Assembly (NCBI GenBank): GCA_963642245.1
Contig: CAVIFY010000036.1
Span: 1 to 20,920 of the forward strand
Length of the DNA stretch: 20,920 nucleotides
Origin: CAG-217 sp963642245
GTDB taxonomy: Bacteria; Bacillota; Clostridia; Oscillospirales; Acutalibacteraceae
Reading direction: 5' to 3'
Part shown: positions 1 through 8,169 of the stretch, piece by piece
Layout: each line of letters opens with the position of its first letter
Numbering within the stretch: the first letter of the stretch is position 1
The notes under the pieces: model-generated
What the model was told of the DNA's origin: nothing
Seen by the model: the letters and a program-made list of their open reading frames with translations, nothing else
The model's database searches: none
Translations under genes and position numbers: made by a program

Positions 1-523
1 TGCCCTCCTGGATCAGATCCAGGAACTGCATACCGCGGCCCACATAGCGCTTGGCAATGCTCACCACCAGGCGCAGGTTGGCCTCTGCCAGCCGTTTCTT
101 GGCCTTTTCGTCATTATCCGCAATGCGGATAGCCAGCTCGATCTCTTCCTCCGGGGTCAGCAGCGGCACCCGGCCGATCTCTTTCAAGTACACCTTTACC
201 GGGTCGTCCATGGCTGCGTTGTCGTTGATAGCCACGGTCTCCGCTGCGTCCGTCTCCTTAGGCAGGTCCACTTCCAGCGGAATACCGTCCAGCGCCTCGG
301 CAGAGAAGTCGTCCACAATGCTGATGTTGGCCGCGTCGATCATCTCATTGAGCTTTTCCAGCTCGTCCACATCCAGGTCCAGCTCCACGATCACATTGTC
401 GATCTCCTGGGCGGACAGGTGGCCGGACTGCTTGCCCCGCTCCACCAGTTTCTTAAAGGCAGCGGTTTTCTTTTCTTCGCTCACCTGCTGCTGGGCAGGC
501 AAATGCACTTCGTTGTTGCTCAT
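1..523 (-). CDS. rpoD: RNA polymerase sigma factor RpoD (SigA), N-terminal part
   Basis: Housekeeping sigma factor; only the first 174 codons are inside the window, and the gene continues past the left edge. Residues about 20-70 resemble sigma region 1.1 (AFKKLVERGK, then an acidic DVDELEKLNE stretch). Region 1.2 follows at about 106-135 (DDPVKVYLKEIGRVPLLTPE). Region 2.1 starts at about 143 (AEANLRLVVSIAKRYVGRGM, then FLDLIQEG at the edge). The ATG at 521-523 has an upstream GAGGA-type ribosome binding site. It lies 45 bases after dnaG, the classic macromolecular-synthesis order (dnaG-rpoD), and is probably co-transcribed with it. The core regions 2.3-4 that contact the -10 and -35 boxes are off the window and cannot be checked. 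Confidence 0.96.
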   Translation of the reverse strand, partial: MSNNEVHLPAQQQVSEEKKTAAFKKLVERGKQSGHLSAQEIDNVIVELDLDVDELEKLNEMIDAANISIVDDFSAEALDGIPLEVDLPKETDAAETVAINDNAAMDDPVKVYLKEIGRVPLLTPEEEIELAIRIADNDEKAKKRLAEANLRLVVSIAKRYVGRGMQFLDLIQEG

Positions 524-568
524 AAATTCGTCCTCATTTCATCGTATTTCTATATGTAAACCCATGGT

Positions 569-2302
569 TTATGAATGGTGGCGAAACAGATCGCGAAAGG
601 CCTGGTCGTCCAGTCCTGCGGCGCTCTCCTGTTTCTTTTGCTGCTCGGCGCGTATGGTTTGCAGGCAGTCGGCAAATTCCTGCTTGGCGTCCGCCGACTC
701 GCCGCCCCGGGCAATAATGCCGGACAGGCGGCCCATCTCGTCGTCCGTCAGCTGGTCCCGCAGGTCCATCAGCTCCGTGCCGTCGCCGTTCTCCAGCCGC
801 TGCAAAATCAGCGTAAACACCCGCCGGGCAAAGCCGGGGGTCAGCCACTGGGGGTCAAAGTCCTTGCACAGGCGGCTGCAATCCGGGTAGCGCAGCAGCA
901 GACTGATCAGCCGATCCTCCGCCCGCAGCTGGCGCAGCGGGGCGTCCGTTGCCATGGTCTCCCGGGCGGTCTTTCGCATATCCTCCTGCACAATGCGGTT
1001 GAATTCCCGCTTTTCCCGGCTGCGGCCTTGGCGGCGCACCAGGTCTTGCAGCTGGACTTTCATATTCTGCCGCTCCACACCCAGTTCCTCGGACAGGCGG
1101 GATAAATACAGATCCTGCTCCACCGGCGGCAAAGTTGCCAAGATTTGCAGCGCACCGCCGATAAAGTCGATCTTGCCCTGGGTGGTGGCCAGATTGTACT
1201 GCCGCCGCAAAGCCAGCAGGCGGAACTCCGTTTCGTTAGACGCGCCCTCCAGCATACCCTTAAACTTGTCCCGGCCGTAGGTGCGAATGATCTCGTCCGG
1301 GTCCTTGCCGCCCACTAAGGCGGGAATGCGCACTTTCACATCCGTTTGGTCAAACAGGGTCATGGCTTTGCGCAGGGCCTTTTGCCCCGCCTCGTCTGCG
1401 TCATAGGTCAGGATCACTTCCTTGGCGTAGCGGCTGATCAGCCGCACCTGCTCCGTGGTCAGCGCCGTGCCGCAACCGGCCACCGCATTGGTAAAACCGG
1501 CCTGGTGCATGGCGATCACATCCATATACCCCTCGCACAGGATCAGCGCGTCCTCCTTGCTGTCTTTGGCAAAGTTCAGGGCAAACAGCTCGTTGGTCTT
1601 TTTGTACACCAGCGTGTCGCCGGTGTTGATATATTTGGGCTTGCTGTCGTCCAGCACCCGGCCGCCAAAGGCAATCACATTGCCCCGCACATCAATAATG
1701 GGGGTCATGACCCGGTTGCGGAAGTTGTCATAATACCCTTTTTGCCCTTTGCGGGCCAGCCCGGCGTCCACCAGCTCTGCCGGTTGGTAGCCCTTGGCGC
1801 GCATATGCCTTAGCAGTGCGTCCCACCGATTGGGGGCAAAACCCAGGCCAAAGTGGTTGATAGTAGCGGCGCTCAGCGCCCGACCGATATAATAATCATA
1901 GCCCACCTTTCCCTCCGGGGACAGCAGTACGCTATGGTAAAAGCGGGCGGCCTCCCGGTTCATCTCCAAGATCCGGCGGCGCCGTTTGGACAGGGAGTCG
2001 TCAAAGCCCTCCTGGGGCATTTGCAGCCCCGCCCGCTGGGCCAGGGACTTGACCGCGTCCAAATAGTCTAAGTTCTCGATCTTTTTTAGAAATGTGATGG
2101 CGTCCCCACCGGCGCCGCAGCCAAAGCAGTAAAAGGACTGGGTGGCCGGGTACACGGTAAAGGACGGCGTTTTCTCATTGTGAAATGGGCACAGACCCAC
2201 CAGAGTGGCGCCCCGCCGCTTTAAGGTCACATAGGTAGAGATCACATCTTCTATATCCGTTTTCATTTTTAATTCCTGCAAAAAACTATCGCTCAGGGGC
2301 AC
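569..2302 (-). CDS. dnaG: DNA primase DnaG
   Basis: Synthesises RNA primers for lagging-strand and origin replication, working with the DnaB-type helicase. The 577-residue protein shows the CHC2 zinc finger (C38, H41, C59, C62: CPFH and CFGC) and the primase core motif FRNRVMTPI (about 194-202). The Toprim domain has the catalytic glutamate in EGYMD (257-261) and the metal-binding DAD (301-303). The C-terminal 130 residues are the poorly conserved helicase-binding region. The start is a GTG at 2300-2302, preceded by AGAGGTGAG at a suitable distance. It lies 38 bases after dgt and 45 bases before rpoD, so the three genes form one likely operon. The length is close to the usual 580-600. Confidence 0.97.
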   Translation of the reverse strand: MPLSDSFLQELKMKTDIEDVISTYVTLKRRGATLVGLCPFHNEKTPSFTVYPATQSFYCFGCGAGGDAITFLKKIENLDYLDAVKSLAQRAGLQMPQEGFDDSLSKRRRRILEMNREAARFYHSVLLSPEGKVGYDYYIGRALSAATINHFGLGFAPNRWDALLRHMRAKGYQPAELVDAGLARKGQKGYYDNFRNRVMTPIIDVRGNVIAFGGRVLDDSKPKYINTGDTLVYKKTNELFALNFAKDSKEDALILCEGYMDVIAMHQAGFTNAVAGCGTALTTEQVRLISRYAKEVILTYDADEAGQKALRKAMTLFDQTDVKVRIPALVGGKDPDEIIRTYGRDKFKGMLEGASNETEFRLLALRRQYNLATTQGKIDFIGGALQILATLPPVEQDLYLSRLSEELGVERQNMKVQLQDLVRRQGRSREKREFNRIVQEDMRKTARETMATDAPLRQLRAEDRLISLLLRYPDCSRLCKDFDPQWLTPGFARRVFTLILQRLENGDGTELMDLRDQLTDDEMGRLSGIIARGGESADAKQEFADCLQTIRAEQQKKQESAAGLDDQAFRDLFRHHS

Positions 2303-2340
2303 GATCTCTCACCTCTTTCTGTCTATACTATAGAATACCC

Positions 2341-3342
2341 TTACTCGTGCCAAAACATGGGCACGAACAGGTGGTTAAACACTTTCAGCGCATAGGTATC
2401 GCTCATACCGGCTATGTAGTCGCACACGGCGCGCTCGTCGCCGTCCTCACCGGCAATGCGCACATATTCCTCCGGCATTTCCTCCACATGGTCAATATAG
2501 TAGCCGTAAATCTTCGTCAGCATATCCACCGCCTTGCGCTCCTCGCCCTTGCACACCGGGTTGGTGTACACGGCGGTGAACATAAAGTCGTGCAGGTCAC
2601 AAAACAGCTCGTAAGTGTCCGGGCTCATACGAATTTTGTCCGTACTGTTCTCGATCACATCCAGCACCATGTGGTTGATCCGCTGGGATTTGGTCATACC
2701 CAGGGCCATACGCAGCTCCAGGGGAATATCCTCCTCCGCCATCACACCGGCACGGCAGGCGTCGTCAATATCATGGTTGATATAGGCGATTTTATCCGCA
2801 ATGCGAATGATCTGCCCCTCCAAAGTGTAGGCCTCCTCCCCCTTGGTGTGGCAGAGAATGCCGTTCTTCACTTCATCGGTCAGGTTCAGCCCGGCGCCGT
2901 TTTTCTCGATCTTCTCCACCGTGCGCACGCTCTGGGCATAGTGGGTAAACCCGCAGGAGCACAGGCTGTTCAGCGCCCGCTCCCCGGCGTGGCCAAAGGG
3001 GGTGTGCCCCAGATCGTGCCCCAGGGCAATGGCCTCGGTAAGATCCTCGTTGAGCTGCAACGCCCGGGCAATGGTGCGGGCGATCTGCGCCACCTCCAAG
3101 GTGTGGGTCAGACGGGTGCGGTAGTGGTCGCCGCTGGGCGCCAGGAACACCTGGGTCTTGTGCTTGAGCCGTCGAAAGGAACGGCAGTGAATGATCCGGT
3201 CCCGGTCCCGCTGAAAGCAGGTGCGGATCTCGCACTCCGGCTCCGGGCGCAAACGGCCGCGGCTCTCTGCCGCCAAACAGGCTTTTGGCGACAAAATGCG
3301 TCTTTCATTTTCTTCCGATCGCAAGCGAATTGCACTGTCCAT
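2341..3342 (-). CDS. dgt: dGTPase-like HD-domain deoxynucleoside triphosphate triphosphohydrolase
   Basis: Family members hydrolyse dNTPs (classically dGTP) to the deoxynucleoside and tripolyphosphate, adjusting DNA precursor pools. The HD metal site is visible: H80 in THTLE, H109-D110 in GHDLGH, H113, and D183 in RIADKIAY. The N-terminal segment HCRSFRRLKHKTQVF is typical of this group. The open frame extends 13 codons further upstream, but the ATG at 3340-3342 has TAGGAGTGG seven bases ahead, so I start there (333 residues, usual for the short Firmicutes form). It heads the dgt-dnaG-rpoD cluster, an order also seen in other Gram-positive bacteria. Substrate preference cannot be read from the sequence. 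Confidence 0.93.
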   Translation of the reverse strand: MDSAIRLRSEENERRILSPKACLAAESRGRLRPEPECEIRTCFQRDRDRIIHCRSFRRLKHKTQVFLAPSGDHYRTRLTHTLEVAQIARTIARALQLNEDLTEAIALGHDLGHTPFGHAGERALNSLCSCGFTHYAQSVRTVEKIEKNGAGLNLTDEVKNGILCHTKGEEAYTLEGQIIRIADKIAYINHDIDDACRAGVMAEEDIPLELRMALGMTKSQRINHMVLDVIENSTDKIRMSPDTYELFCDLHDFMFTAVYTNPVCKGEERKAVDMLTKIYGYYIDHVEEMPEEYVRIAGEDGDERAVCDYIAGMSDTYALKVFNHLFVPMFWHE

Positions 3343-3422
3343 AACGCCACTCCTATCCAATAGTCTATATTTTATACGCAAAAAGAGAAAAAATCCCTTT
3401 TTTTATAAATTCAATTTGTTTC

Positions 3423-3451
3423 TTGACGAAAGCTAAGAAAAAAGGTATGCT
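3423..3451 (+). promoter_or_regulatory. SigA-type promoter for the metallophosphoesterase gene
   Basis: The -35 box is TTGACG (3423-3428), the spacer is exactly 17 bases and the -10 box is TATGCT (3446-3451). The predicted start is near 3458, about 17 bases ahead of the ATG at 3475. The divergent dgt gene must have its promoter in the same AT-rich 130-base gap, but I see no convincing minus-strand -35/-10 pair there. Confidence 0.75.
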
Positions 3452-3474
3452 GTTGATGAAATGAGTGATGATAA

Positions 3475-4308
3475 ATGTACTGGATCATTCCCGTAATTCT
3501 TGCCCTGGTGGCACTGTTCCTGGCCTTTGCCTATAATCAGAACAACCGCCCGGATATAACCGCATATGACCTGCCGGCCCCCGGCGCGCCCGCCTGCACG
3601 GTGGTGCACCTGTCGGACCTGCACTCCAAACCATCCTCCCGTATTCTAAACGAAACAGCTGCCCAAAAGCCGGACATCATTTGCATTACCGGCGATTATA
3701 TCAACGACAAAAATCGAAATCGGCAAAAAATGCTGGACTACGGACGGCAGCTGGTGCAGCTGGCGCCGGTGCTGTACATTCCCGGTAATCACGAGCGACG
3801 GCTGGCGGATTTTGATACGCTGATGAGTGAGCTGTCCGCCATCGGCTTTCATGTGCTGACAGATAAGATCGAAACGGTCAATGGCATTACTTTCCTGGGG
3901 CTGGACGAGAACCAGGCCAGCTTTGAGGCCTATCGCCAGCGCAAGGCCGGTACTTTCCGCTATCGGGACTCCTCTGCCCTGTTTGCTCAGTTGGCAGAGC
4001 ACCCGGGCTATAAGATCGTGCTGTGCCATTATCCGGAGAACTTTGCCGCTGTGGCAGAAAATGATTACAGCCAATATGACTTTGACCTGCAACTGTCCGG
4101 TCACGCCCACGGCGGGCAATGGATCCTCCCGGGGATCGGGCCGGTGTTCTCCCCCGGTCAGGGCCTGCGCCCCCGGTACGCCCGGGGCAGCTTTGGAGAG
4201 CGGCCGCGGCTGATCGTCTCTCGTGGGATCGGCAACGCAGAGTTCCCCCTGCGGCTCTTTAACCACCCGGAGATCATCGTGCTGCACTTAAATCCAACAA
4301 AAGAATAA
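3475..4308 (+). CDS. Membrane-anchored metallophosphoesterase (YkuE/YaeI-like)
   Basis: Calcineurin-type phosphoesterase with a two-metal site. Motifs are in canonical order: DLH (D48, H50), GDY (D74), GNHE (N105, H106), CHYP (H185) and GHAHGG (H210, H212). Residues about 2-20 form one hydrophobic helix (IIPVILALVALFLAFAY), so the catalytic domain is probably tethered to the membrane with its active site outside. YkuE- and YaeI-type relatives have been linked to lipid or envelope phosphate esters, but the substrate here is unknown. The ATG has only a weak GAGTGATG-like ribosome binding site. The gene stands alone on the plus strand with its own promoter and a strong terminator. Its length of 277 is normal for the family. 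Confidence 0.9.
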   Translation: MYWIIPVILALVALFLAFAYNQNNRPDITAYDLPAPGAPACTVVHLSDLHSKPSSRILNETAAQKPDIICITGDYINDKNRNRQKMLDYGRQLVQLAPVLYIPGNHERRLADFDTLMSELSAIGFHVLTDKIETVNGITFLGLDENQASFEAYRQRKAGTFRYRDSSALFAQLAEHPGYKIVLCHYPENFAAVAENDYSQYDFDLQLSGHAHGGQWILPGIGPVFSPGQGLRPRYARGSFGERPRLIVSRGIGNAEFPLRLFNHPEIIVLHLNPTKE

Positions 4309-4325
4309 CCCTGCAAAAGCAACGC

Positions 4326-4355
4326 AAAGGTCACCGCATATACGGTGACCTTTTT
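4326..4355 (+). terminator. Intrinsic terminator after the metallophosphoesterase gene
   Basis: An 11-bp perfect stem (AAAGGTCACCG at 4326-4336 with CGGTGACCTTT at 4343-4353) encloses a 6-base loop and is followed by T's on the plus strand. It sits between convergent genes and may also stop minus-strand transcription after ispE, although the minus-strand T tract is poor. Confidence 0.9.
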
Positions 4356-4364
4356 ATAATTCTA

Positions 4365-5258
4365 TCAAGCCTCTATAACTTCTACAACCTTGCAGCCCTG
4401 CCGCACCGGCTTGGTGACGGCAATATCCTTGGCATAGGGCGCCAGAGCCGTTGCCGCCGCATTGGCCTTAGCTTTGTCTGTAAAAATACCAAAGAGCGTT
4501 GGCCCGCTGCCGCTCATACAAACGCCCGCTGCGCCGGCAGCGCGGAGCACCTCTTTCATCTCAATACGGCCGGGCACCTCCACAAACTGCTCAAACACAT
4601 TCTCCAGCTTGCCGCAAATGGCAGGCAGGTCCCGGTTCTGTACCGCCGTGAGCATACCCAGCTGGTCCGCATTATGGGTCTTACCGTTGGTGTCAAACAG
4701 ACCGTAGGCCTTGCCGGTATTCACACCAAAGTCCGGCTTTGCCAGCACAATATGGCAGGCAGGCATGGCCTTTAAGGGGCTGAGCACCTCACCGATCCCC
4801 TGCGCCAGGCAAGTGCCGCCCACAATGCAGAAGGGCACATCCGCCCCGATCTGCACGCCCATAGCGCACAGCTGCTCCGTGGACAGGCTCGTCCCCATCA
4901 GCCGGTCAAGGGCCACCAGCACCGCCGCACCGTCCGCACTGCCGCCGGCCAGGCCCGCTGCGTGGGGAATGTGCTTTTCCAGGTGAATATGCAGCCCCGG
5001 GCAGCGCAGCCCGGTGGTCTTAAAAAACAGGGCGGCCGCTTTCCAGGCAATGTTTTTATCGTCCAGGGGAATATCGTTAATGCTGGCAGTCAGCCGCAGC
5101 TTGCGCCCCGGCTCCCGCTCCACGGTCACCCGATCGGCCACCCCCACGCTCTGCATGATCATAAACAGATCGTGGTAGCCGTCGGTGCGGCGGCGGATAA
5201 TATCCAGCATTAAGTTGATCTTGGCATACGCCAGCACTTCTACGCGTTTAACGGTCAT
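4365..5258 (-). CDS. ispE: 4-diphosphocytidyl-2-C-methyl-D-erythritol kinase IspE
   Basis: GHMP-family kinase that phosphorylates CDP-methylerythritol with ATP in the MEP pathway to isoprenoid precursors. Motifs: AYAKINLMLDI with the conserved Lys at 13; the ATP-binding loop PHAAGLAGGSADGAA (98-112); the catalytic Asp in GADVPF (D140); and the third GHMP motif SGSGPT (249-254). The 297-residue length is normal. The start codon lies inside the last codons of the upstream aminotransferase gene (11-bp overlap) with AGAGGAC as ribosome binding site, pointing to coupled translation. It is the last gene of the 7743-to-4365 operon. Its neighbours have no known role in isoprenoid synthesis, so the grouping is probably about expression. 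Confidence 0.95.
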   Translation of the reverse strand: MTVKRVEVLAYAKINLMLDIIRRRTDGYHDLFMIMQSVGVADRVTVEREPGRKLRLTASINDIPLDDKNIAWKAAALFFKTTGLRCPGLHIHLEKHIPHAAGLAGGSADGAAVLVALDRLMGTSLSTEQLCAMGVQIGADVPFCIVGGTCLAQGIGEVLSPLKAMPACHIVLAKPDFGVNTGKAYGLFDTNGKTHNADQLGMLTAVQNRDLPAICGKLENVFEQFVEVPGRIEMKEVLRAAGAAGVCMSGSGPTLFGIFTDKAKANAAATALAPYAKDIAVTKPVRQGCKVVEVIEA

Positions 5259-6435
5259 GCTCGTCCTCTAATTCTTTCACAAATTCACCAATGCGGGTGA
5301 CAGCCTCTTTAATGTTCTCAATGGAATAGCAGTAAGACACGCGGATAAAGCCATCGCCGCAATCGCCAAAGGCGTTGCCGGGCACCACAGCCACCCGCTT
5401 GGAATAGATCAGCCGCTCGCAGAATTCCTCGGAGCTAAGCCCGGTGGATCGAATACAGGGGAACAGATAAAACGCCCCCTCCGGCTCAAAGCAGGGCAGT
5501 CCGATCTCACGAAAGGCGTGCACGGTAAAGCGGCGGCGCATATCATAATCCCGGCGCATTTTATCAATATCTCCGTCCCCGTGGCGCAGGGCCTCAATGG
5601 CAGCCGTTTGGCTGGTGGTGGGGGCGGACATAATGGCAAACTGGTGCAGCTTGGTCATCTGCTGAATAATGGGCGCAGGCCCCAGCGCATAGCCCAGGCG
5701 CCAGCCGGTCATGGAGTAAGTCTTGGAAAAGCCGTTAATGACCACCGTGCGCTCCTGCATACCGGGCATGGCCGCAATGGAGGTGTGGTCCACGCCGCCG
5801 TAGGTCAGCTCGCTGTAAATTTCATCGGACAGCACATAGATATTGTGCTTTTGCAGCACCCGGCAAACCGGCTCCAAGTCCTCCCGGCGCATGACCGCAC
5901 CGGTGGGGTTGTTGGGGTACGGGAACACCAGCAGCTTGGTCTTGGGGGTAATGGCAGCCTCCAGTGCCGCAGCCGTCAGGCGGAAGTTATCTTCTTCCTT
6001 AGTCACCAGCGGCACAGCCACGCCGCCGCTGACCTCTACCAGCGGTTTGTAGCACACAAAGGACGGCTCCACCACCAGTACCTCATCGCCGGGGCAAACC
6101 AGTGTGCGGATAGCCATATCAATACCCTCGGAACCGCCCACAGTTACCAGCACCTGATTTTCCGCCCGGTACTGCAAATGATACCGGCGGGCATAGTAGG
6201 CGCAGATCTCCTGACGCAGGGACAGCAGCCCGGCGTTGGCGGTATAGCGGGTGGCGCCCCGGTCCAGGGAGTCGATCCCCTCCCGGCGAATGTGCCAGGG
6301 GGTCAAAAAGTCCGGCTCGCCCACACCCAGGGAAATTACATTATCCATCTCCTCTGCAATGGAAAAGAACTTGCGGATACCGCTGGGCTTCACATTGCAA
6401 AGGGCGGGGTTCATATCATTTTCATACTGGATCAC
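5248..6435 (-). CDS. Class I/II PLP-dependent aminotransferase (aspartate/aromatic type)
   Basis: Fold-type I aminotransferase that moves an amino group between an amino acid and a 2-oxo acid. Visible are the PNNPTG motif (174-179), LSDEIYSEL with D204 and Y207, the Schiff-base lysine K238 in GFSKTYSMTGWRLGY with the phosphate-binding R246, and the substrate-carboxylate arginine in GFIRVSYC near 375. At 395 residues it is a full-length member resembling the PatA/AspC-like group; the substrate cannot be named. The chosen start is a GTG at 6433-6435 that overlaps the Lrp gene's stop by 4 bp (GTGA), with GGGGGA upstream. An ATG seven codons further in (6412-6414) lacks a good ribosome binding site but is possible. 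The upstream regulator gene may control it. Confidence 0.92.
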   Translation of the reverse strand: MIQYENDMNPALCNVKPSGIRKFFSIAEEMDNVISLGVGEPDFLTPWHIRREGIDSLDRGATRYTANAGLLSLRQEICAYYARRYHLQYRAENQVLVTVGGSEGIDMAIRTLVCPGDEVLVVEPSFVCYKPLVEVSGGVAVPLVTKEEDNFRLTAAALEAAITPKTKLLVFPYPNNPTGAVMRREDLEPVCRVLQKHNIYVLSDEIYSELTYGGVDHTSIAAMPGMQERTVVINGFSKTYSMTGWRLGYALGPAPIIQQMTKLHQFAIMSAPTTSQTAAIEALRHGDGDIDKMRRDYDMRRRFTVHAFREIGLPCFEPEGAFYLFPCIRSTGLSSEEFCERLIYSKRVAVVPGNAFGDCGDGFIRVSYCYSIENIKEAVTRIGEFVKELEDEHDR

Positions 6436-6914
6436 AGAGAAATATTCCCCCGATCGTCCGTATTCTTCTGCTCAAAGAGCATACCCTGCTCCTTGTACTT
6501 CTTCAGGATAAAGTGGGTGGCGGTAGACACCACATCTTCCATAGGCGACAGGCGGCTGGCCACGAACATGGACACCTCCTGGAAGGACTTGTCCGTCACC
6601 AGGCAGCACAGGTCATAGGCGCCGCTCATCAGGAAAATGCTCTCCACCTCTTCCAGCGCCGCAATGCGCCGGGCAATATCGTCAAAACCGTGGCCGAACT
6701 TGGGCTGCACTTTGATTTCGATCAGCGCCGTTACCGTTTCGTCCCCGGCTTTTTCCTTATCTAAAATGGCGCAATAGCCTTTGATCACGCCGTCTGCCTC
6801 ATATTGGCGCACCTGCTGCGCCACCTGGGCCTCGTCCCGACCCAGCGCCGCCGCCAACTCTGCATTGGTCAGGCGGGGGTTCTCTTTGATCAGACTTAAC
6901 AGTTCATCCATCAT
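6432..6914 (-). CDS. Lrp/AsnC-family transcriptional regulator
   Basis: Feast/famine regulator: an N-terminal winged helix-turn-helix (LTNAELAAALGRDEAQVAQQ, about residues 15-34) followed by an RAM ligand-binding domain (from VTALIEIKVQ, with the SGAYDLCCLV strand). These proteins assemble as dimers or octamers and usually sense amino acids. The frame opens nine codons earlier, but the ATG at 6912-6914 has AAGGAGAGAG upstream and is preferred (160 residues; a second ATG follows directly). It sits 19 bases after the PHP gene and overlaps the aminotransferase start, so it may regulate its own operon or amino-acid metabolism. The recognition half of the helix-turn-helix is rather degenerate. Confidence 0.92.
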   Translation of the reverse strand: MMDELLSLIKENPRLTNAELAAALGRDEAQVAQQVRQYEADGVIKGYCAILDKEKAGDETVTALIEIKVQPKFGHGFDDIARRIAALEEVESIFLMSGAYDLCCLVTDKSFQEVSMFVASRLSPMEDVVSTATHFILKKYKEQGMLFEQKNTDDRGNISL

Positions 6915-6933
6915 ATCGTTCTCTCTCCTTGTG

Positions 6934-7743
6934 TTACTCAATGGGCACCAGCATAGGCTCCCGGCGGTTGAAGATGGTCACATAGTCAAACCCGCACTTC
7001 TTGGCCAGCGCCATACCCTTGTCAACATTACCGCACAGCTTTTCCGGCACATGGGCGTCAGACCCAACGGTGATATACTGCCCGCCCATATCGTGAAAGC
7101 GCTGTATGTACGCCTCGCCGGGCAGGGTATCGCCCAGGGGCATGGCAATGCCGCTGGTGTTGATCTCCAGGGCTTTATGGTTCTTGATGAGCGTTTCAAA
7201 GATCTCGCCGATCACATCGTCAAACCGGGTCATATCCACCGGGATCTTTTGCTCCCCCACCATATACCGCAGCGGGTAGGTCAGGTGGGCCAGGGAGTCA
7301 AAGCCGTCCCATTTTGCCAGCTCCAGCTCCTTTTGGAAATATTGGGTCAGCAGGTCGTACACATCTTTGTCCTTATAATCCATAAAGAAGAAATCTTCCA
7401 TCTCCGGCAAATTGTGGATCGAGCCCAGCACAAAGTCATAACTGAACTTATCCAGAATATGATTTGCCAGCGGGATATTATAAATGGCCTGCCCCAGCTC
7501 CAGCCCCTGGAGCACCAGCAGCTGGCCCTCAAAGTACCGCTTGCACTCAAAGGTCTCCACATACTGATTGGTGCACAGAGCACGGAAGTCCTCGGTCTTT
7601 GAGTCGATCTCACAGTGATCGGTAATGGCAATGCAGGACGCACCCTTGGCCACCGCCGTCTCGCACAGCAGCATACAGGACTGCTTGCCGTCAAAGGAAT
7701 GATCCGAATGGGTGTGCAGGTCTACCAGATTTTCGTAATGCAC
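6934..7743 (-). CDS. PHP-domain phosphatase, histidinol-phosphatase (HisJ/HisK) type
   Basis: Polymerase-and-histidinol-phosphatase fold with a trinuclear metal site. Ligands seen in order: H10 and H12 in DLHTHSDHS, H43 in TDHCE, E82 in GLELGQ, H110 in GSIHNL, H153 in LAHLTY, and D229/H231 in GSDAH. At 269 residues it matches the HisJ-like family. The nearest described function is dephosphorylation of L-histidinol phosphate, but many such proteins are general phosphatases and no other his gene is nearby. The start is a GTG at 7741-7743 with TTGGAG eight bases ahead. It is the first gene of the operon that continues into lrp, the aminotransferase and ispE, and it has its own promoter upstream. 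Confidence 0.85.
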   Translation of the reverse strand: MHYENLVDLHTHSDHSFDGKQSCMLLCETAVAKGASCIAITDHCEIDSKTEDFRALCTNQYVETFECKRYFEGQLLVLQGLELGQAIYNIPLANHILDKFSYDFVLGSIHNLPEMEDFFFMDYKDKDVYDLLTQYFQKELELAKWDGFDSLAHLTYPLRYMVGEQKIPVDMTRFDDVIGEIFETLIKNHKALEINTSGIAMPLGDTLPGEAYIQRFHDMGGQYITVGSDAHVPEKLCGNVDKGMALAKKCGFDYVTIFNRREPMLVPIE

Positions 7744-7774
7744 AATTTCATCTCCAATCCGCTTGTTGCACAGT

Positions 7775-7803
7775 ATTTTACCACAATCGGCGGAAGTTGA
7801 AAA
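7775..7803 (-). promoter_or_regulatory. Promoter of the PHP-lrp-aminotransferase-ispE operon
   Basis: On the minus strand, TTTTCA (7798-7803) and TAAAAT (7775-7780) are 17 bases apart. The predicted start is about 25 bases ahead of the GTG of the PHP gene. The -35 box matches the consensus at only four of six positions. It sits back to back with the promoter at 7821-7849. Confidence 0.55.
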
Positions 7804-7820
7804 TATATTTTGCGCTTTTA

Positions 7821-7849
7821 TTGAAAAAATTTTACATCTTTGCTATAAT
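7821..7849 (+). promoter_or_regulatory. Strong SigA promoter of the ACT/PFL gene pair
   Basis: TTGAAA (7821-7826), a 17-base spacer and a perfect TATAAT (7844-7849) preceded by an extended TGC. The predicted start is near 7856, giving a leader of about 30 bases with GGAGGT (7873-7878) placed seven bases ahead of the ATG. Confidence 0.88.
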
Positions 7850-7885
7850 CATTAGCAAATAAAAGACATAACGGAGGTCTTGATA

Positions 7886-8155
7886 ATGAGAGCAGTCATT
7901 ACAGTTGTAGGTAAAGATACCGTGGGCATTCTGGCCAAGGTGTCTGCCATCTGCGCCGAGCACCAGGTAAATATTGTAGAGGTGACCCAGTCCATCTTGC
8001 AGGATATGTTCTGCATGATCATGATGGCGGACCTGACCCGGTGCAACACTTCCCTCTCCGCCCTGTCCGGCGAGTTGGAGGGCTTTGGCAAAGAAAGCAA
8101 TCTTTCTATCCATGTGATGCACGAGGATATTTTTAACTCCATGCACAAGATTTAA
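7886..8155 (+). CDS. ACT-domain protein, UPF0237 family
   Basis: A single ACT domain of 89 residues (RAVITVVGKDTVGILAKVSA at the start; LSIHVMHEDIFNSMHKI at the end). ACT domains bind small ligands, usually amino acids, at dimer interfaces; this one has no catalytic or DNA-binding part. The family resembles the ACT half of GcvR-type regulators, but no function is established. The ATG at 7886 is chosen over an in-frame TTG at 7880 because GGAGGT would be only one base from the TTG and is seven from the ATG. It ends 14 bases before the UPF0210/PFL gene, a pairing known from many Firmicutes and archaea, which suggests a shared role, perhaps ligand sensing for the larger partner. Confidence 0.93.
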   Translation: MRAVITVVGKDTVGILAKVSAICAEHQVNIVEVTQSILQDMFCMIMMADLTRCNTSLSALSGELEGFGKESNLSIHVMHEDIFNSMHKI

Positions 8156-8169
8156 CGGGAGGCACTCCA

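Noticed and set aside
3343..3422. A dgt promoter on the minus strand (TATAAA/TATAGA boxes near 3365-3380).
   Set aside because: The region is AT-rich and several -10-like boxes exist, but none has an acceptable -35 box at 16-18 bases.
7880..7885. A TTG start for the ACT-domain gene, two codons earlier.
   Set aside because: GGAGGT would be only one base away; the ATG at 7886 has ideal seven-base spacing.
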